Shown here piece after piece: positions 12,305 through 24,569 of a stretch of 64,000 bases of DNA (position 1 is its first letter; every line of letters starts with the position of its first letter). This stretch comes from Trifolium pratense (Eukaryota > Streptophyta > Magnoliopsida > Fabales > Fabaceae): assembly GCF_020283565.1 (NCBI RefSeq), contig NC_060062.1, positions 20,060,127-20,124,126 of the forward strand. Reading direction: 5' to 3'. The position numbers and the translations under genes are program-made. The notes under the pieces are model-generated. The model had not been told where the DNA came from. It worked only from the letters and a program-made list of their open reading frames with translations, and did no database searches.

Positions 12305-13648
12305 TCAATAGTGAGAAGTGGTTGCAGATTTCTCATTCAAAGTTTTTCAAAAACAAAATTAATCATTTTAAGTCAAATGGAAATTAAGATGAAAATCGTA
12401 AAAGCTAGCATAAAATCGTTTGTGCAATTTTGTCGTACCATTCAACATTTTTCATTAATTAAACCGGAAATGTTTTTACATAAACTTGTATTTGGTCCAG
12501 AAAAGTGGAGAGTGAACTGAAAAATGAAGTTGTAAAATGTTCAACAACACATATAATTGTAGGGGTATAAGATAAAATGGAGCTATATCTACCCTCCACT
12601 ACTTTCTTGAAAATCACACTTCTCTAAATTTATCCATCTAAACAGAGAAAAATAATTTTTTCTCATAGAAGGGTGGTTTTTAACAATCACAACGGGTGTA
12701 AAAAGAAACTCTCAAGTGATTATGCCATATTGTTCGTCTCTCCCTTAATTTCCTCCATAATGCAAATGTTTTCATGACGTGACATCCATGGGTGTTATAT
12801 TCAAAGTATGATTTGTTATATAAAATCCAAAAAAATTGTTAGGGGGCACTAGAGATACAAAGAAGGCTTCTGGTTGTGAAGATCTACACTTTGGGGGGAG
12901 GGGGATAAGCTATCTATACAATCAAGTGAATATTCAACACTTTAACAGAGTCTTCATGACCACGGTAAGCTTCTGGCAATACAAGTGAATATTCAACAGG
13001 TCAGTGTGAGTGAGTGTTTGGAGTGGTGGATTCATGACATGAAGAGGGAATTGGGATGAAAATTATGTTACATGTATTGTAGAATAATAGATGTTGTCAT
13101 GATAATGTGGTTCAAGGCAAGTTGATGAAACTTCCTGTCAAGGTTTAGCAGAGGTTAGAAGTAGAATACATGCAAGTTTCGTGCCAGTGTTTGATTTTAA
13201 GCTACAACTGTAATGGGTGAATTGATTTCTGTAGTTGTATTGTGCTGAGGCATGGGTGGTATCAAGTTGCATAAAATCATCAAACTGTCATGCAATCATT
13301 TATTATTAATATATAATTTTGCTTACTAAAAAAAATCCAAACATAAAGTAAACATAGCCCTGAAAGAATGTAGTTATTCATTATTTTGTCCTCATAAGAG
13401 GGCAGAAACAAAAAATTCTATAGTTAAAGCAATTAAAAACAAACGAACCAATAAAAATTCACAACCGACTAACAAGAAACTAAGAACAGAACATTTAAGT
13501 TGATAATAAGGAACTTTTATCAGGGTCTATAATTCATTATGATAAACATTCTGCGGATTTTTCCGAGTGCTAACTTGTAAAACATCAACTTTGGGAAGTA
13601 AAACAACTTATATCTTTACAGTTTGAGAGATTGGCGCAAATAAAGACC
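12305..13648. other. Intergenic, no gene seen
   Basis: AT-rich sequence with scattered G runs near 12890. No ORF with coding character, RNA gene or clear terminal repeat was recognised. Confidence 0.5.
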
Positions 13649-15432
13649 CTATAGTTTCGACTGTTTCTTGGAACTTCTTCCTGCTATGAATTCCTGCATT
13701 TTCTTGAATTGCTCCTTCGTCATTCCATTATAATAATCATGGGCCCTCTCCTATATTTTGCACACAATTAGAGAGCTCGATCAAAATTGCAGAAAAATAG
13801 TTATGACTGTGCAACTCAAAGATTAAGGATGCAAAAATAAGGAGGAAGATATCCAAAATTATGTCAAGGATTACTGATCACACAGAAGACAAAAATGTAA
13901 CTGATAATGAGTAGACAAATGCAAAACATTTTTCCACCATTTTACAGCAATGCTATATAATATAACTAGTCTTGTTTTTAACTACGCTCCTTACGGATGC
14001 AACATACACAGTGAATTTTAGATAGTGAGATTTTACTCTAAGCTCCCTGTATTTCTATCAACCATGCTTAAGTTAAGTGATAAACTATTTGCCTAATTAC
14101 AATGATTAAGTTCACAAAATGACAGGAATGATTAATGGTTATGGCTGCACCCTACATAACTTGCTGAGAAATTGAATCCATATTATGTAATTTTTGACAC
14201 ACAAATGCTGCAGCACTTACCTTTTCAAGGGAAAGAGCATGGCCAAGATCCAGCTTGATGCCATCATTTATCACCGACTTGTACCTCAATACCATGTCTT
14301 GATTGTTTTTCACAATGGCTTCCGCAATTTCTCTGGTTTTCTTCATCAGTTCACCGTCTTCAACAAGATGGTTCACCAAACCTAACTTTTCAGCTACCTC
14401 TGCAGTCAAAGGCGTGGCCGTAAGAGATACCTCGCGTGCTTTATTTACTCCTATAATGCGCGAAAGCTTCTGAGATAAACCCCACGAAGGAAATATCCCA
14501 AATCTGCATGTAACCAATAACACCAACAAGTAATCTTAAAAAAAGTAAGAAAATGTCTTAAAAAACAGAGGTTATATTAGATTAACAACTAACAATTATG
14601 AAAGTACTAGCGGACAGCTTATAGCGTCCCATGCAATCAAAGCACAACTGTTCTGTAACGGTAATTCTATCACGAGCTTATGATCATGTTCACTAACTTA
14701 TAACGTTTTTTCATACACTATTTCAAGTAACGTTTAAGCTTATCACGAGCTTATAACTTACAACACTTTTATGACATATCATATTAATTAGTTGATTCAA
14801 CTGCTAATTTTATGGAACACTTTAAATTCTATTCGCCAGTTTATCCATTATCAACTAACTTATCCGCTAATAAATCATCTTCCATGAGCTAGCTTATCTA
14901 CCATTAGCTACTTTTTATCAAACAAATGGACTTTCTTACAATCTCTAAATCCAAAATATTGAATTATCATTGATTTGATAATGATAACAATCCTAAATAA
15001 AATTAGAAAAGAAAAAAAAAACCTAGCATGAGTATCCATGAATTTGGCTCCTTTGGCAGCAACCAAGATATCACAAGCGAGTGCAATCTCAAATCCAGCG
15101 GTAACAGCAAATCCTTTGATAGCTCCGATTATCGGTTTACGGCATCGTTCCATTTGCACGACGGGATCACTCTCAGGATCTTTAACATCACCTTTGAAAA
15201 CATCCTCCGCCGACGTGAGATCAACGCCGGAACAAAACGACCGACCCGATCCTGTCAATATAATCACCCGCACCGATTCGTCCCGGTCCAGACTCTTGAA
15301 AGCCTGAGCCAGGTCTACATTCATAGCCCGAGTTAACGAGTTAAGAGAATCGGGACGGTTAATAGTCACCACCGCGATTCCGTTTGGTTCGCGGTTGACG
15401 AGTATTAGCTTCTCCGATGATAACCGATCCAT
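13649..15432 (-). CDS. ECHIA: Peroxisomal enoyl-CoA hydratase/isomerase family protein
   Basis: Exons 15432-15023, 14503-14221 and 13750-13649 give 264 residues with matching phases. The crotonase fold is clear: VVTINRPDSLNSL, ILTGSGRSFCSGVDL (oxyanion-hole block), PIIGAIKGFAVTAGFEIALACD with the first catalytic-type Glu, and FGIFPSWGLSQKL. The second Glu expected just before this last block in classical hydratases is absent (HARFGIF), so hydratase activity is uncertain. The C terminus is KKQSKL followed by a stop, a canonical PTS1 peroxisome signal. Length and motifs match Arabidopsis At4g16210 (ECHIA) as I recall it, a monofunctional enzyme linked to beta-oxidation of unsaturated fatty acids. 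It lies upstream of a GDSL lipase gene on the same strand. Confidence 0.92.
14590..14930. repeat. Intronic AT-rich repeat with AGCTTAT words
   Basis: Intron 1 of the hydratase gene carries a block dense in GAGCTTATAACTTA, TAAGCTTATCACGAGC and similar words, ending TTATCAAACAAATGG. This style is typical of non-autonomous hAT-type elements in legumes. No exact target-site duplication was located. Confidence 0.35.
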
Positions 15433-15894
15433 TTTCGACCCGATTTAATTTATTTTTTTTCCGTTTTGGGATTTTCTTCTTTTTTTTTTTTTGACGCAAG
15501 TTTTCTTCTTAGGATTGTATTGAAGTGCGTGATGAGTATGTAGAAATGAAAATGGCGTGTATATTTATACTTTGTCTTCTAAAGATAAAGTTGGGTCGAA
15601 TCGTATGGGAACAAGACCATGTTAATAATTTTGCGAAGGGTGAGATTTCAATCAAGAAGCTCTAATGAAGATCGAAGGAGTGGTTGGATAGAGTTTCCTG
15701 CGTTGAATAGGAATGATCAAACGGTTGTAATGACTGTATGGCAGATAGCATGAAAGGATTAACGGGAGAGGATTCGGATCTACGCTGACTATGGTAATCG
15801 CCGACATCTTCATTTATAAAATGGGACAAATATTTAATGCAAGTGAAAAAATTAGACGAGTGAGATTCACATGTACTAGTTACTAGTATTTTAG

Positions 15895-16045
15895 TTTTTC
15901 ACCCCGAATCTAGTTTGGGGTCAGGTCTGACATCAAGTAGTTTCAGTTCTCTTTCGATCGCAGTTGCGGGAGATTGAATCGCGGTCCTTCATATCAAGTT
16001 CAACGTCAATCACCATCAAATCAATTAACGATTGATGTATTAGTT
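15895..16045 (-). mobile_element. tRNA-type SINE, diverged copy
   Basis: The minus strand reads TTGATGGTGATTGACGTTGA (A-box region), then GATTCAATCTCCCGCAACTG (B-box region), CTACTTGATGTCAG and a short A-rich tail at the low-coordinate end. It is the same family as the element at 16159-16320, with more mismatches. A target-site duplication was not certain. Confidence 0.6.
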
Positions 16046-16158
16046 ACCATTTTATATGTGCATTTGAATGATTTAGGCCGGACGATTCACCGGGGTTAAA
16101 GCATATCTTAAAATTTAAATAATGCTGATAAATATACTTATAAATGATTCACCAACAA

Positions 16159-16320
16159 TTTTTTTTTGATTTTCACGACCAGTAGTTTAATTCGGTTCGG
16201 GGGACAGTTCTGACATCAAGTGATTCCAGTCCCCTCCCGATCGCAGTTGCGGTGGATCGAACCGTGATCTTCCCTACCAAGTTCAACACTAATCACCGTT
16301 AAACCAACTAACGATCAGCT
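16159..16320 (-). mobile_element. tRNA-type SINE, 162 bp, with 12-bp target-site duplication
   Basis: The element is flanked by identical ATTCACCAACAA copies at 16147-16158 and 16321-16332. On the minus strand it starts AGCTGATCGTTAGTTGG. It contains an A-box-like TTAGTTGGTTTAACGG and a B-box GGTTCGATCC about 35 nt later, runs through AACTGCGATCGGGAGGGG, and ends in an A-rich tail. This is the structure of a Pol III-derived SINE. Further copies lie at 15895-16045, 25735-25860 and 41900-42003. Confidence 0.85.
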
Positions 16321-16776
16321 ATTCACCAACAAAATCTTAACACTATAAGTTAAAATCGCACAATGAAATACGAGCCAACATCTTATCAACCAACCAATCT
16401 ATATTGATATTGTACCTTTCCAAATATGTGTTACTACATAAACAATAAGTTTTAAAGTTTTTTTTTTAAGGAAATTTTATAAAGTTCTCTTCTTTTTAAC
16501 CGTCATTCTTTTTATTGTGTGAAATTCGTGTCCTGATCCGACCACCAATTTATTTTTAAGATGGGCTGGGTAGAAATAACTACTATGTTTTATCTTGGTT
16601 ATAAAGCAAGTGGATGGTGGATGATGACTTGAAATATAAACAATATCATTCATATAATAAGGATAGAACATTTAAATACAGTTTGTCAAATCTCAATTTA
16701 ACTATCAAATTGAATTAGAAAATGTAAATCCTCTAGAGTTTCAGCAAAACATCAATTTCTAACATTTAAAAACAAG

Positions 16777-18394
16777 TTAAGATCGAAAGAGTCGGCGAAT
16801 GTTCATCGGCGAAATATCAGTTGAACCACCGTCTAGGAGGCGCTTGGCGATGACAACATTTGCAGCATCAGAAGGATGATAAGGGTCCCAAAACACATAT
16901 TTTGATCTATCCCAACAAACTTTTGAGGTAGGACCACAAGGGATCAAACCTCCAAATCTCCCAGCCATGTTGCAACAAGCAGAAGAAGGATCATCAAAAC
17001 CTACCACAAACACATTCAAATTTAGTCTTTATTAATTAGTTTAAAAAATTACCATACCAATTTAATGTTCTAATAATAGTTTAATATATTGTCACATTAT
17101 ACACATACCAAATGATGCATAATTTAAGAGTATGTCTCCTAGAATATGGTAGATGTCTGCATATACAAATATTGAACCAACTAAATTTGAGTTGAGTTCT
17201 GCAATTAGACCCTTTAATTGTGTGTTAAATAAATAAGCTAGTTGATTAGGGAAAGTGACACAATTATCTCCTTCAGCTGGATGTGAATCCCTCTGATTTG
17301 GTATGCACCCAATTGGCCCCACATTTGCTACAACAATTTTTCTAGCTCCTAGATTAAATAACCTCTGCAGATGGAAGAAAAAGACTAATGTGATTTATGA
17401 TTTTTAATTTCAAACATCATTTTATAATTTTAATTTGAAACAAAAATTGTGAGTAATGAGAAATATTACAGTGAGTTGTGTTCTGAGTTTTGATATCATG
17501 GTGCTCACAAAGAGTTCTGGAGAATCTATTTTGTACTCAGAAAATGTGACTTCTGGTGTCAAGTAGTTATTAATGAAATCATTTGAACCAATTGTGACCG
17601 AAAACAATGCCTTTTGGAATAGATTGAGAGCCACGGGAACACCTATGTAGGAAATTATGTCATGTCTAGTATTCGCAAAATTATCTATCTGGGCATCCAT
17701 GTTGAGTCGACCACCCTATAAATAGTTTAATTTTGATACAATATCAGCGTAAGAAAATTTAGTAAATATCTTTACATCGACTTCTGAGTTTAAAGCATGA
17801 GAAAATGAAGCAAAAAACTTACAAAGACTTGTCCAGTGGAATTGAGAATTCCACCCCCACCAGAGGCATAGTTGACACCCCTCAAAATCACCGGTCCACT
17901 TGTTGTAGGTGCCAAATAAGGCGGGGTGAAGCCAAAACCCAATTCCTGACCTAGTGGTACATGAATATTTGTTTTATTAATATGAATCAAATTCGATATT
18001 TTTTAAAGTTTACAACACTTAAAACGCACCAATCATTTGCGCTAGACTTCAGTGGTGGCGGTGGTGTAAGAATATAGTAATAATAAATCAAATAGAATAA
18101 ACTAGGGAAAATAAATTACTTCTAAATCTTACCAATGATATCAACTATGGTTCTTCCATTGGTGAATCTTCCTGTTGGTCTTCCGAAATCAATACCATTA
18201 GGCAAAAAATTAGCCTTTGAGAGAGAAATTATGTAATTGTTGTTTCCTACATCAACAAGAGAATCTCCAAATACAAAATTTGCTGGTAGATTTTCTGAAG
18301 TTGAAATCCTAAACAAGACTAAGACTATGAAAACCAGAAGCTGAATATCAACAATAGTAACCCTTTTCAAATTGTTCCCCATTAGAAAGTGCAT
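16777..18394 (-). CDS. GDSL esterase/lipase, 371 aa, five exons
   Basis: Exons 18394-18133, 17950-17823, 17715-17470, 17364-17109 and 17000-16777 join in phase. An N-terminal hydrophobic segment ([15 protein letters not shown]) is a likely secretion signal; a second Met five codons in is an alternative start. All SGNH blocks are present: [16 protein letters not shown] with the nucleophilic Ser, [12 protein letters not shown] with the oxyanion Gly, [15 protein letters not shown] with Asn, and [11 protein letters not shown] with catalytic Asp and His. The five-exon structure and length are typical of plant GDSL lipases, which are extracellular acyl hydrolases or transferases acting on cell-wall or cuticle lipids. 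The substrate cannot be deduced. It sits 1.3 kb from the ECHIA-like gene, same strand. Confidence 0.93.
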
Positions 18395-19167
18395 GCAGAA
18401 TAAATTATAACTGTAGTGAAGTTCAAAATCCTCTTTTATGCTATGAATTGAATCTCTATGCTAGAATGTGTCTAAGTCAATGAGATTTATAATGTGCATA
18501 AAACATGCCACTGGCTAAAGAAACTAATGGAATGGAATTTTATATTATATGTCATGCATGGCTTGTTATGAAGCAACATTAATTGGTCTGCATTATAGAA
18601 CTATAACTAACAACTAGCCGTGATTGTTTGGTTGGAGGGAATAAATGGAATTGAATTGGATCATATGATAATTTTTATTTTTATATTTGGTCATAAAATT
18701 GAATAATCATAAGTCATAGACTCATAGTAATGTGACACTGTTTCCTAGCTTTCTTCACTGACCTCTAAGAGGCCTCAGCCATCATGTGAAATTATGTGAA
18801 ACACAAATGGAATCAGAGTATGGGTCATGGGTTTCATAATACATTGAGTCATTCACAATGCAACAGGTTGGTCAAAATTCAGAAGCAATGAATTTTCACA
18901 TCTTTGCTATTAAATGTAAACCGGTAAGAAAGAAAGAAATGGAACTAAACTAACTAGATAGTACTATTTAATGTTCACAGGAATTCTCACATGGAGTATT
19001 TTTTTTAGTTGCTTTAAATATTAGAATGCCCACCAAGTGTATCCTTTCTTGTTACGTTAGTTGAGATCTATCAAATGTGAGTTAAAAGTTTTATATAGAT
19101 TGTAAAAGTTGATGTTGAACAACATATAAGTGAGAAAACTTATTAATCTAATGCCTTAAAGTTTTGA

Positions 19168-19395
19168 GTGAAAGTATGGTGTCAAAGTCACTTGTGTGGT
19201 TACTCAAAGTCCAAATGTGCCTATTGAATCCGGCGAGGTTCTCCCTCACAAGTCACAACCCAACATGGTCTGCACAAAAAATATATTGATTTTGAATTAA
19301 AGTATGGTGTCAAAATCATTTGTGTGACAGCTCAAAGTTCAAATGTGCCAATTCAGTCCCGAGAGACTCCCCTCACAACCCAACATGGTTTGCAC
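19168..19395. repeat. Local tandem duplication, about 130-bp unit
   Basis: The text AAAGTATGGTGTCAAA, CTCAAA, then CACAACCCAACATGG and TTTGCAC or TCTGCAC occurs once at 19168-19275 and again at 19300-19395 with about 15 percent divergence. No ORF is associated. It may belong to an LTR-like element whose borders are not visible. Confidence 0.55.
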
Positions 19396-20394
19396 TCTAC
19401 AGCATGGCAGAATGACGGGGATAAAGACCATATGACCTAGTTCAAGTGACAGCAGCAAAATTGTTAAGATAGTTATTTTTTACAATTATCTTGATTTGAA
19501 TCCGAGATCTCTCGTGTAGTCGTGTGCGGGTTGAAGCGGTTCTGACCACGCGCGTCATATTTATAGACAAAAAAAAAAAAAAAATGAAAGGCACACATAA
19601 ATTGTTTAATTTCAGGATGCACCATACCAGTTAACTTACTCTATGGAGCTATGAAAAGTTAGGAATGAGGATGCACCATACCAGTTGAACATGTCTGGCA
19701 TAACCGCGTCAAGTGGTAATGGGTGTAGTTTGACCTCAGGCATTGCTTTAACTCCTTTCATCATTAATGAAGTTTGGAAATAATTAATGTAAGTTAATTG
19801 TTCCTAGTTATATATTCAAAAACATTTTTACACTATGAGTATATATATTTGGATTGACTCATATGAGTTAATTTATTGATATAAAATTTGTGAGATTGTT
19901 TGAGAGTGTTTATTAAAACAGTTTTTATCAGTTTTTTTTAACTTATTTTCAGAAATTCTCCAAAATAGTTTTATTTTATTTTATTTTTATAACAAATAAA
20001 TATATTACAAAAGTAATTGAAAGTAATCAAAATACAAAACAAAAGCAACTAGACAATTAATTGATCCGATCAATAAAAAATATCAATAAAAAACTATCTA
20101 GTCAGATAAAAGAAGGGTTTCACTATCCACTCGTAAAAAGTGCAAAGAAGCTTAGATTTTCTCAACAACTACTTCCAAATTGAAAACTTAATACGATCCA
20201 CCAATATATCGCTCAACTTTCACAACTTTATTTGAGAAAATAACACATCATTATGTGTCTTTCATATCAACCATTCCTCATAATTTCAAACCAATGTTAA
20301 GATATTTCTAAGCCGAGAGAGTTACTTCCAAAGAATAAAAAGACTTCAGAAATTAAAAGACAGAATAATTCATAAATGGATTGCAAGCAGTCAG

Positions 20395-20640
20395 TTATTA
20401 TACAGTCAATGCATCAGAGTCGTCTGATTAAAATCAGATGGCTCAGATTTAAATGCAACATGTAACATTGATTTTTTAAAACATTTAAAATTTTAATGTT
20501 AAATCTAAGTTTTTCAATCTTAATCAAATGGTTTGGATTTAATTGAATGCATGCGGTCAGGGATGCTGACCGACCGCACCCAATCGGGTTCCGAATAAGT
20601 CCGGTGGTATAGCCAACTCCCACTCATGCCGGTTGAAAAT
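20395..20640. repeat. Intergenic repeat-like block containing GGTCAG...CTGACC
   Basis: The segment from GTCAATGCATCAGAG to the GACCGACCGCACCC stretch near 20570 has the mixed palindromic look of a dispersed legume repeat (TCTGATTAAAATCAGA near 20423 is a perfect inverted repeat). A 69-codon minus ORF across it has no recognisable domain and was not accepted as a gene. Confidence 0.35.
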
Positions 20641-21218
20641 CTTACACTACACTTGAAGAGATCTCATAAGTGATAGTGCAAATACGAAGACCACAAAAAC
20701 ATTGAATGCACATAATCCTTTTCTATGTACACATAAAAGAAGGTGATAGACTCACAATATATATGGGGCACCAATAGAGGTGATACTCACAATATCATAT
20801 CATAAAAGTATTTGACATGTGGTGGCAAAAATTAATTTTATAAAATTGATTTTCTTTTTATAAATGGTGTTAAAGAAACTTCTTTAGATTTTAATTTTTT
20901 AATATATAGGTGAAGAAGCTCAACTCAAGTATGATAGTTCTTGTCAACTTAAGCTTGCCCCTACCATGTGTATATTTGTTATCCGCAATGTTATCAGCAG
21001 GTATCAGTCAGTATTATGCATGTCGGTGTCAAAATTAATTAGTTCACAACTTGTAATTAGTCTCAATTTAATTTTAATTAAAAACATAGCATTCCTGGAT
21101 ATGTTTAGCCACTCGATCCAGCTGGATTTTTTTTTTCTGAAGGCAGCTGGAAAATCTACTAAAATTTAAAATTTAGGCTAAAAGTATACTATAAGAAGAA
21201 ATTCTACTTAGTTCTCAC

Positions 21219-21602
21219 GTAGCATGGGTACTCCTAAAACGGTGAAGTACCCGTACCGGGTACGTATCAGTACCGGATACTCCATGGTACTCGTATGTGT
21301 ACGCACCGATCTGTACCCATTTTTATTTGGTTGATTTATGATGATCAATACGGAAAAAATATATTGACCGTTGAAAATTCTCTTAAAATATTATAATTTT
21401 TTATTATATTTCAATTATCTCTCATTTTTTATGAAAATAGTTGAGACGATAGACAATCTTCAAAGCATGATAATAATAATTCACTTAAAAATAATTTTTC
21501 TAATATTTTATACTAACGTACCCATACCTTAAATTTTCTAAAAATGCCGTACCGCGTACCAGTACCGGATACCGGTACCGTACGCGTACCTAGGCAACAT
21601 AG
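21219..21602. mobile_element. MITE with GTACCGGTAC-rich inverted ends
   Basis: Left end GTAGCATGGGTACTC followed by GTACCCGTACCGGGTACG. The right end is the inverse type: GTACCGGTACCGTACGCGTACCTAGGCAACAT. GTTCTC precedes the left end (21211) and follows the right end (21603), a possible imperfect 8-9-bp target-site duplication. The interior is AT-rich and non-coding. The superfamily (hAT or Mutator) is undecided. Confidence 0.65.
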
Positions 21603-21772
21603 GTTCTCCGTGGATTTGTTTATACAAGAAATAATACAAACAAAATTACTATGAATTAACTTTTTAATAGTGGAGTAAATATAATACAGTATATGAGAAA
21701 AATATTATATGTACATTTTTTGAATAATGGTCGGATGTGATGTGCAGGTACCATATAATAATTAATTTAATA

Positions 21773-22067
21773 CTCCCTCCGGTCCTTTTTATAAGGAACA
21801 CTTTGAAAAAATCACACAGACCAAGGAAACACATTTAACATAGTTATTTTCATTTAATACTCTTATAAATTTAAATTTATTCCATGTTTACCCTTATTTA
21901 ATTACTTTTTATTCAATTAACTTACTTATTTTTAAATTCTCTTTCATAATAAATAAGGGCATAAGTGAAATTGAACATTTAGAACATTTGAAAATTAGTC
22001 AAAGTTTCTTATAAAAAGGACCAAATTTTTTTCCCAAAGTGTTCCTTATAATAAGGACCGGAGGGAG
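21773..22067. mobile_element. Stowaway-like MITE, 295 bp
   Basis: Termini CTCCCTCCGGTCCTTTTTAT and the inverted ATAAGGACCGGAGGGAG are flanked by TA at 21771-21772 and 22068-22069. Subterminal AAGGAACACTTTG also recurs inverted (CAAAGTGTTCCTT). The core is AT-rich without an ORF. Confidence 0.88.
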
Positions 22068-23187
22068 TAGGTGGTTAAGCACACAGATACATTTCACCAC
22101 AATTTTATCGGATCCATTCTCTCTCCTTCACCAAGACGAATCAAGGGCTCCGATACTACTCATTATGGAGTAACAGTGTGATTCAGGACTATAAAAGAAT
22201 GAGATGCTAGGAATTCAGCCACTCACTTTTGAAATTATGCCCTATTTGTTAAAATATCAATTTTCTATAATATATGGGAGGATATCAACAACCAAAGTTG
22301 GATCTTACACAAAAATATTGGATGCTAGGTCTTACTCCTTAATTAGGGCCATATAAAATCACATGTATAAAAACACAGTAACACACTCAAATCCAAATCT
22401 TAATTATTTGTACATAAAGAGTGAGACAGAGAGGCAGCATAATATATACTAGTAGAGTTGTCCAGTTTAGAGGGGATATATATTAAGTTGATTTGATTAT
22501 TGAGATGAAGTTGTTGAGTTTATTTTTGTCTTCAAAAGAAAAGTTGTTGAGTTTATTTATGCATAATATGAGTGTGTGTGCCAATAAGGTGGCTGTAAAA
22601 AGGCATTGAAATCAACATGAAAATATATATGCATGTGTATCATATGATGCATATACAGTTATAGTAGTTAAACATACTAAAACCAACCATCCTCTTCAAT
22701 ACTCCCAAACACCAAACAAATTAAATTAAAGAAGATCATGAGCAAATAATATTTAACCTAATGCCAATGTCTACAAAAGACTAGTTGTCAAAGGTGTAGT
22801 AAGTATCCTAAGTTTATTTGGTTTACAAAGAGTTGCCAAAGGTGTAAGTATCCCTACTCAAATGACTCTCAAGCATTCTAATGGTTTAGAATATTCCAAT
22901 CAGAATAACACAAACTGAATTTCCTATGCATCCAAATAGACAAAACAATACCAAACCAAACAATATATATTTTACCCTTTATACTTATGATCGTCAGTTA
23001 TGTGACACATGCCATTTTTTGATATATGGACTTTCATTTTAATATTATTCTAGATAAAAGTAAAAATATTTTAAAATTTGCATCAATTTTACCTATAGAT
23101 CAAGATATCATATTTAGCAAAAAGATGCATTTATTTCATTTCTTTCATGAATAACACATTACATATTAGGATTGAGAATATTTTAAC

Positions 23188-24060
23188 TTAAACCCTATCA
23201 TTGTCACCACCTCCAAAACCCCCACCACCTCCAGCACCACCACCAAATCCTCCCCCAGCACCTCCACCTGCTCCACCGCCAGCACCTCCACCAGCTCCAG
23301 CACCACCTCCAAAGCCTCCACCAGCACCTGAACCTCCTCCAGCTCCAGCACCTCCTCCAAAGCCACCACCAGCACCTCCACCTGCGCCACCACCCCCACC
23401 AACTCCTCCCCCTATACCACCGCCATTACCACCTCCAAAACCACCTCCAGCACCTCCACCAGTTCCAGCACCACCTCCAATGCCTCCACCGGCTCCTCCA
23501 CCATGTCCACCTCCAAAGCCACCTCCAACACCTCCACCAGTTCCAGCACCACCTCCAATGCCTCCACCGGCTCCTCCACCATTACCACCTCCAAAGCCAC
23601 CTCCGGCACCTCCACCAGCTCCTCCGCCTCCACCTATACCCCCACCGGTTCCTCCCCCTACTCCACCACCATGCCCGCCTCCAATACCTCCTCCTAGTCC
23701 ACCACCATGACCACCTCCAAAGCCTCCACCTGCACCACCACCTCCGCCTAGTCCACCACCTTGACCACCTCCAATTCCTACACCACCACCTTTACCGCCT
23801 CCAAAGCCTCCACCTACACCGGCTCCAGCACCGCCTCCAAAGCCCCCACCGGCTCCACCACCATGTCCAAGTCCTCCTCCAACACCTCCACCACTACCGC
23901 CACCAAAACCTCCACCTGCACCTGCACCGCCACCCAAGCCATCTCCACCAAAGTTATCGACAACAAATTTATCTTCTTTTACTTTTCGGCATTCAGATGT
24001 TCCTATCACCAAAGCAAATATCACAAGAAGTACTTCAACACACTTGTATAAATTACCCAT
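23188..24060 (-). CDS. Secreted glycine-rich cell-wall-type protein, 290 aa
   Basis: A single-exon frame encodes a 24-residue signal peptide (hydrophobic core VLLVIFALVIG, cleavage expected near SEC), a short charged linker (RKVKEDKFVVDNF), then about 250 residues of GGG-A/F/V/I repeats, ending DNDRV. Glycine is well over half of the mature chain. This is the class of plant structural GRPs with (GGX)n repeats, deposited in walls of vascular or fast-growing tissue. There is no RNA-binding domain, oleosin domain or Cys-rich tail, so the structural class is favoured. The DNA consists of near-identical short units, so length polymorphism by slippage is expected. The opposite strand reads as a long poly-proline ORF without a signal peptide, an artefact of GGN/NCC complementarity. 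Confidence 0.85.
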   Translation of the reverse strand: MGNLYKCVEVLLVIFALVIGTSECRKVKEDKFVVDNFGGDGLGGGAGAGGGFGGGSGGGVGGGLGHGGGAGGGFGGGAGAGVGGGFGGGKGGGVGIGGGQGGGLGGGGGAGGGFGGGHGGGLGGGIGGGHGGGVGGGTGGGIGGGGGAGGGAGGGFGGGNGGGAGGGIGGGAGTGGGVGGGFGGGHGGGAGGGIGGGAGTGGGAGGGFGGGNGGGIGGGVGGGGGAGGGAGGGFGGGAGAGGGSGAGGGFGGGAGAGGGAGGGAGGGAGGGFGGGAGGGGGFGGGDNDRV

Positions 24061-24150
24061 CTTAATTTGCAGAAATTAAGACAGCAAATTGTAATAGAGT
24101 TGGAAAAACTTGATTTGCTCTTGTAATGATAATGGTTGGCAATGATAGTT

Positions 24151-24160
24151 CTATTTATAG
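24151..24160 (-). promoter_or_regulatory. TATA box of the glycine-rich protein gene
   Basis: CTATAAATAG on the minus strand lies 91 bp upstream of the ATG at 24060. That is a standard spacing for a plant gene with a 5' leader of about 60 nt. It is the only good TATA match in the first 150 bp. Confidence 0.6.
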
Positions 24161-24569
24161 GAGCACATACCATTAATACACAAAGACTTAGGGACATCTC
24201 TCATGTAGTTCTTTCGACTAACATGGCCTAAATTTCAAATTTGTTGGAATACAATCTATTGGCCGGTGTATTCATAATTGTCATGTCCCAACCATCAACA
24301 ACTTAATTAGTCTTTTTCAAAAGCGCGCTTATACAGTGAACACTATTGAATAAGTGTAAAGGAATAGAGTATAGAGTAAGATAAAGAAAATAGAGAGAAA
24401 TCTAGGATTTATAATTTAATAAGCAAAATCTGATGGAAGAAAAAAAATCATAAGAGAAAAACGTTAAAAAGATGTACACTATTTAAGAAAAAAAAATTAT
24501 ATTCAATAGAGTATTTTTTACATTTTAAGAAATTGATGATTACACAAATTTCAAAATAATTGTATTGTA

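Noticed and set aside
19490..19585. Possible SINE ending in a poly-A run
   Set aside because: No A/B box pair and no target-site duplication; only the A run is clear.
23201..23710. 169-residue proline-rich ORF on the plus strand
   Set aside because: It is the exact antisense of the glycine-rich repeats; it has no signal peptide and starts inside the repeat.
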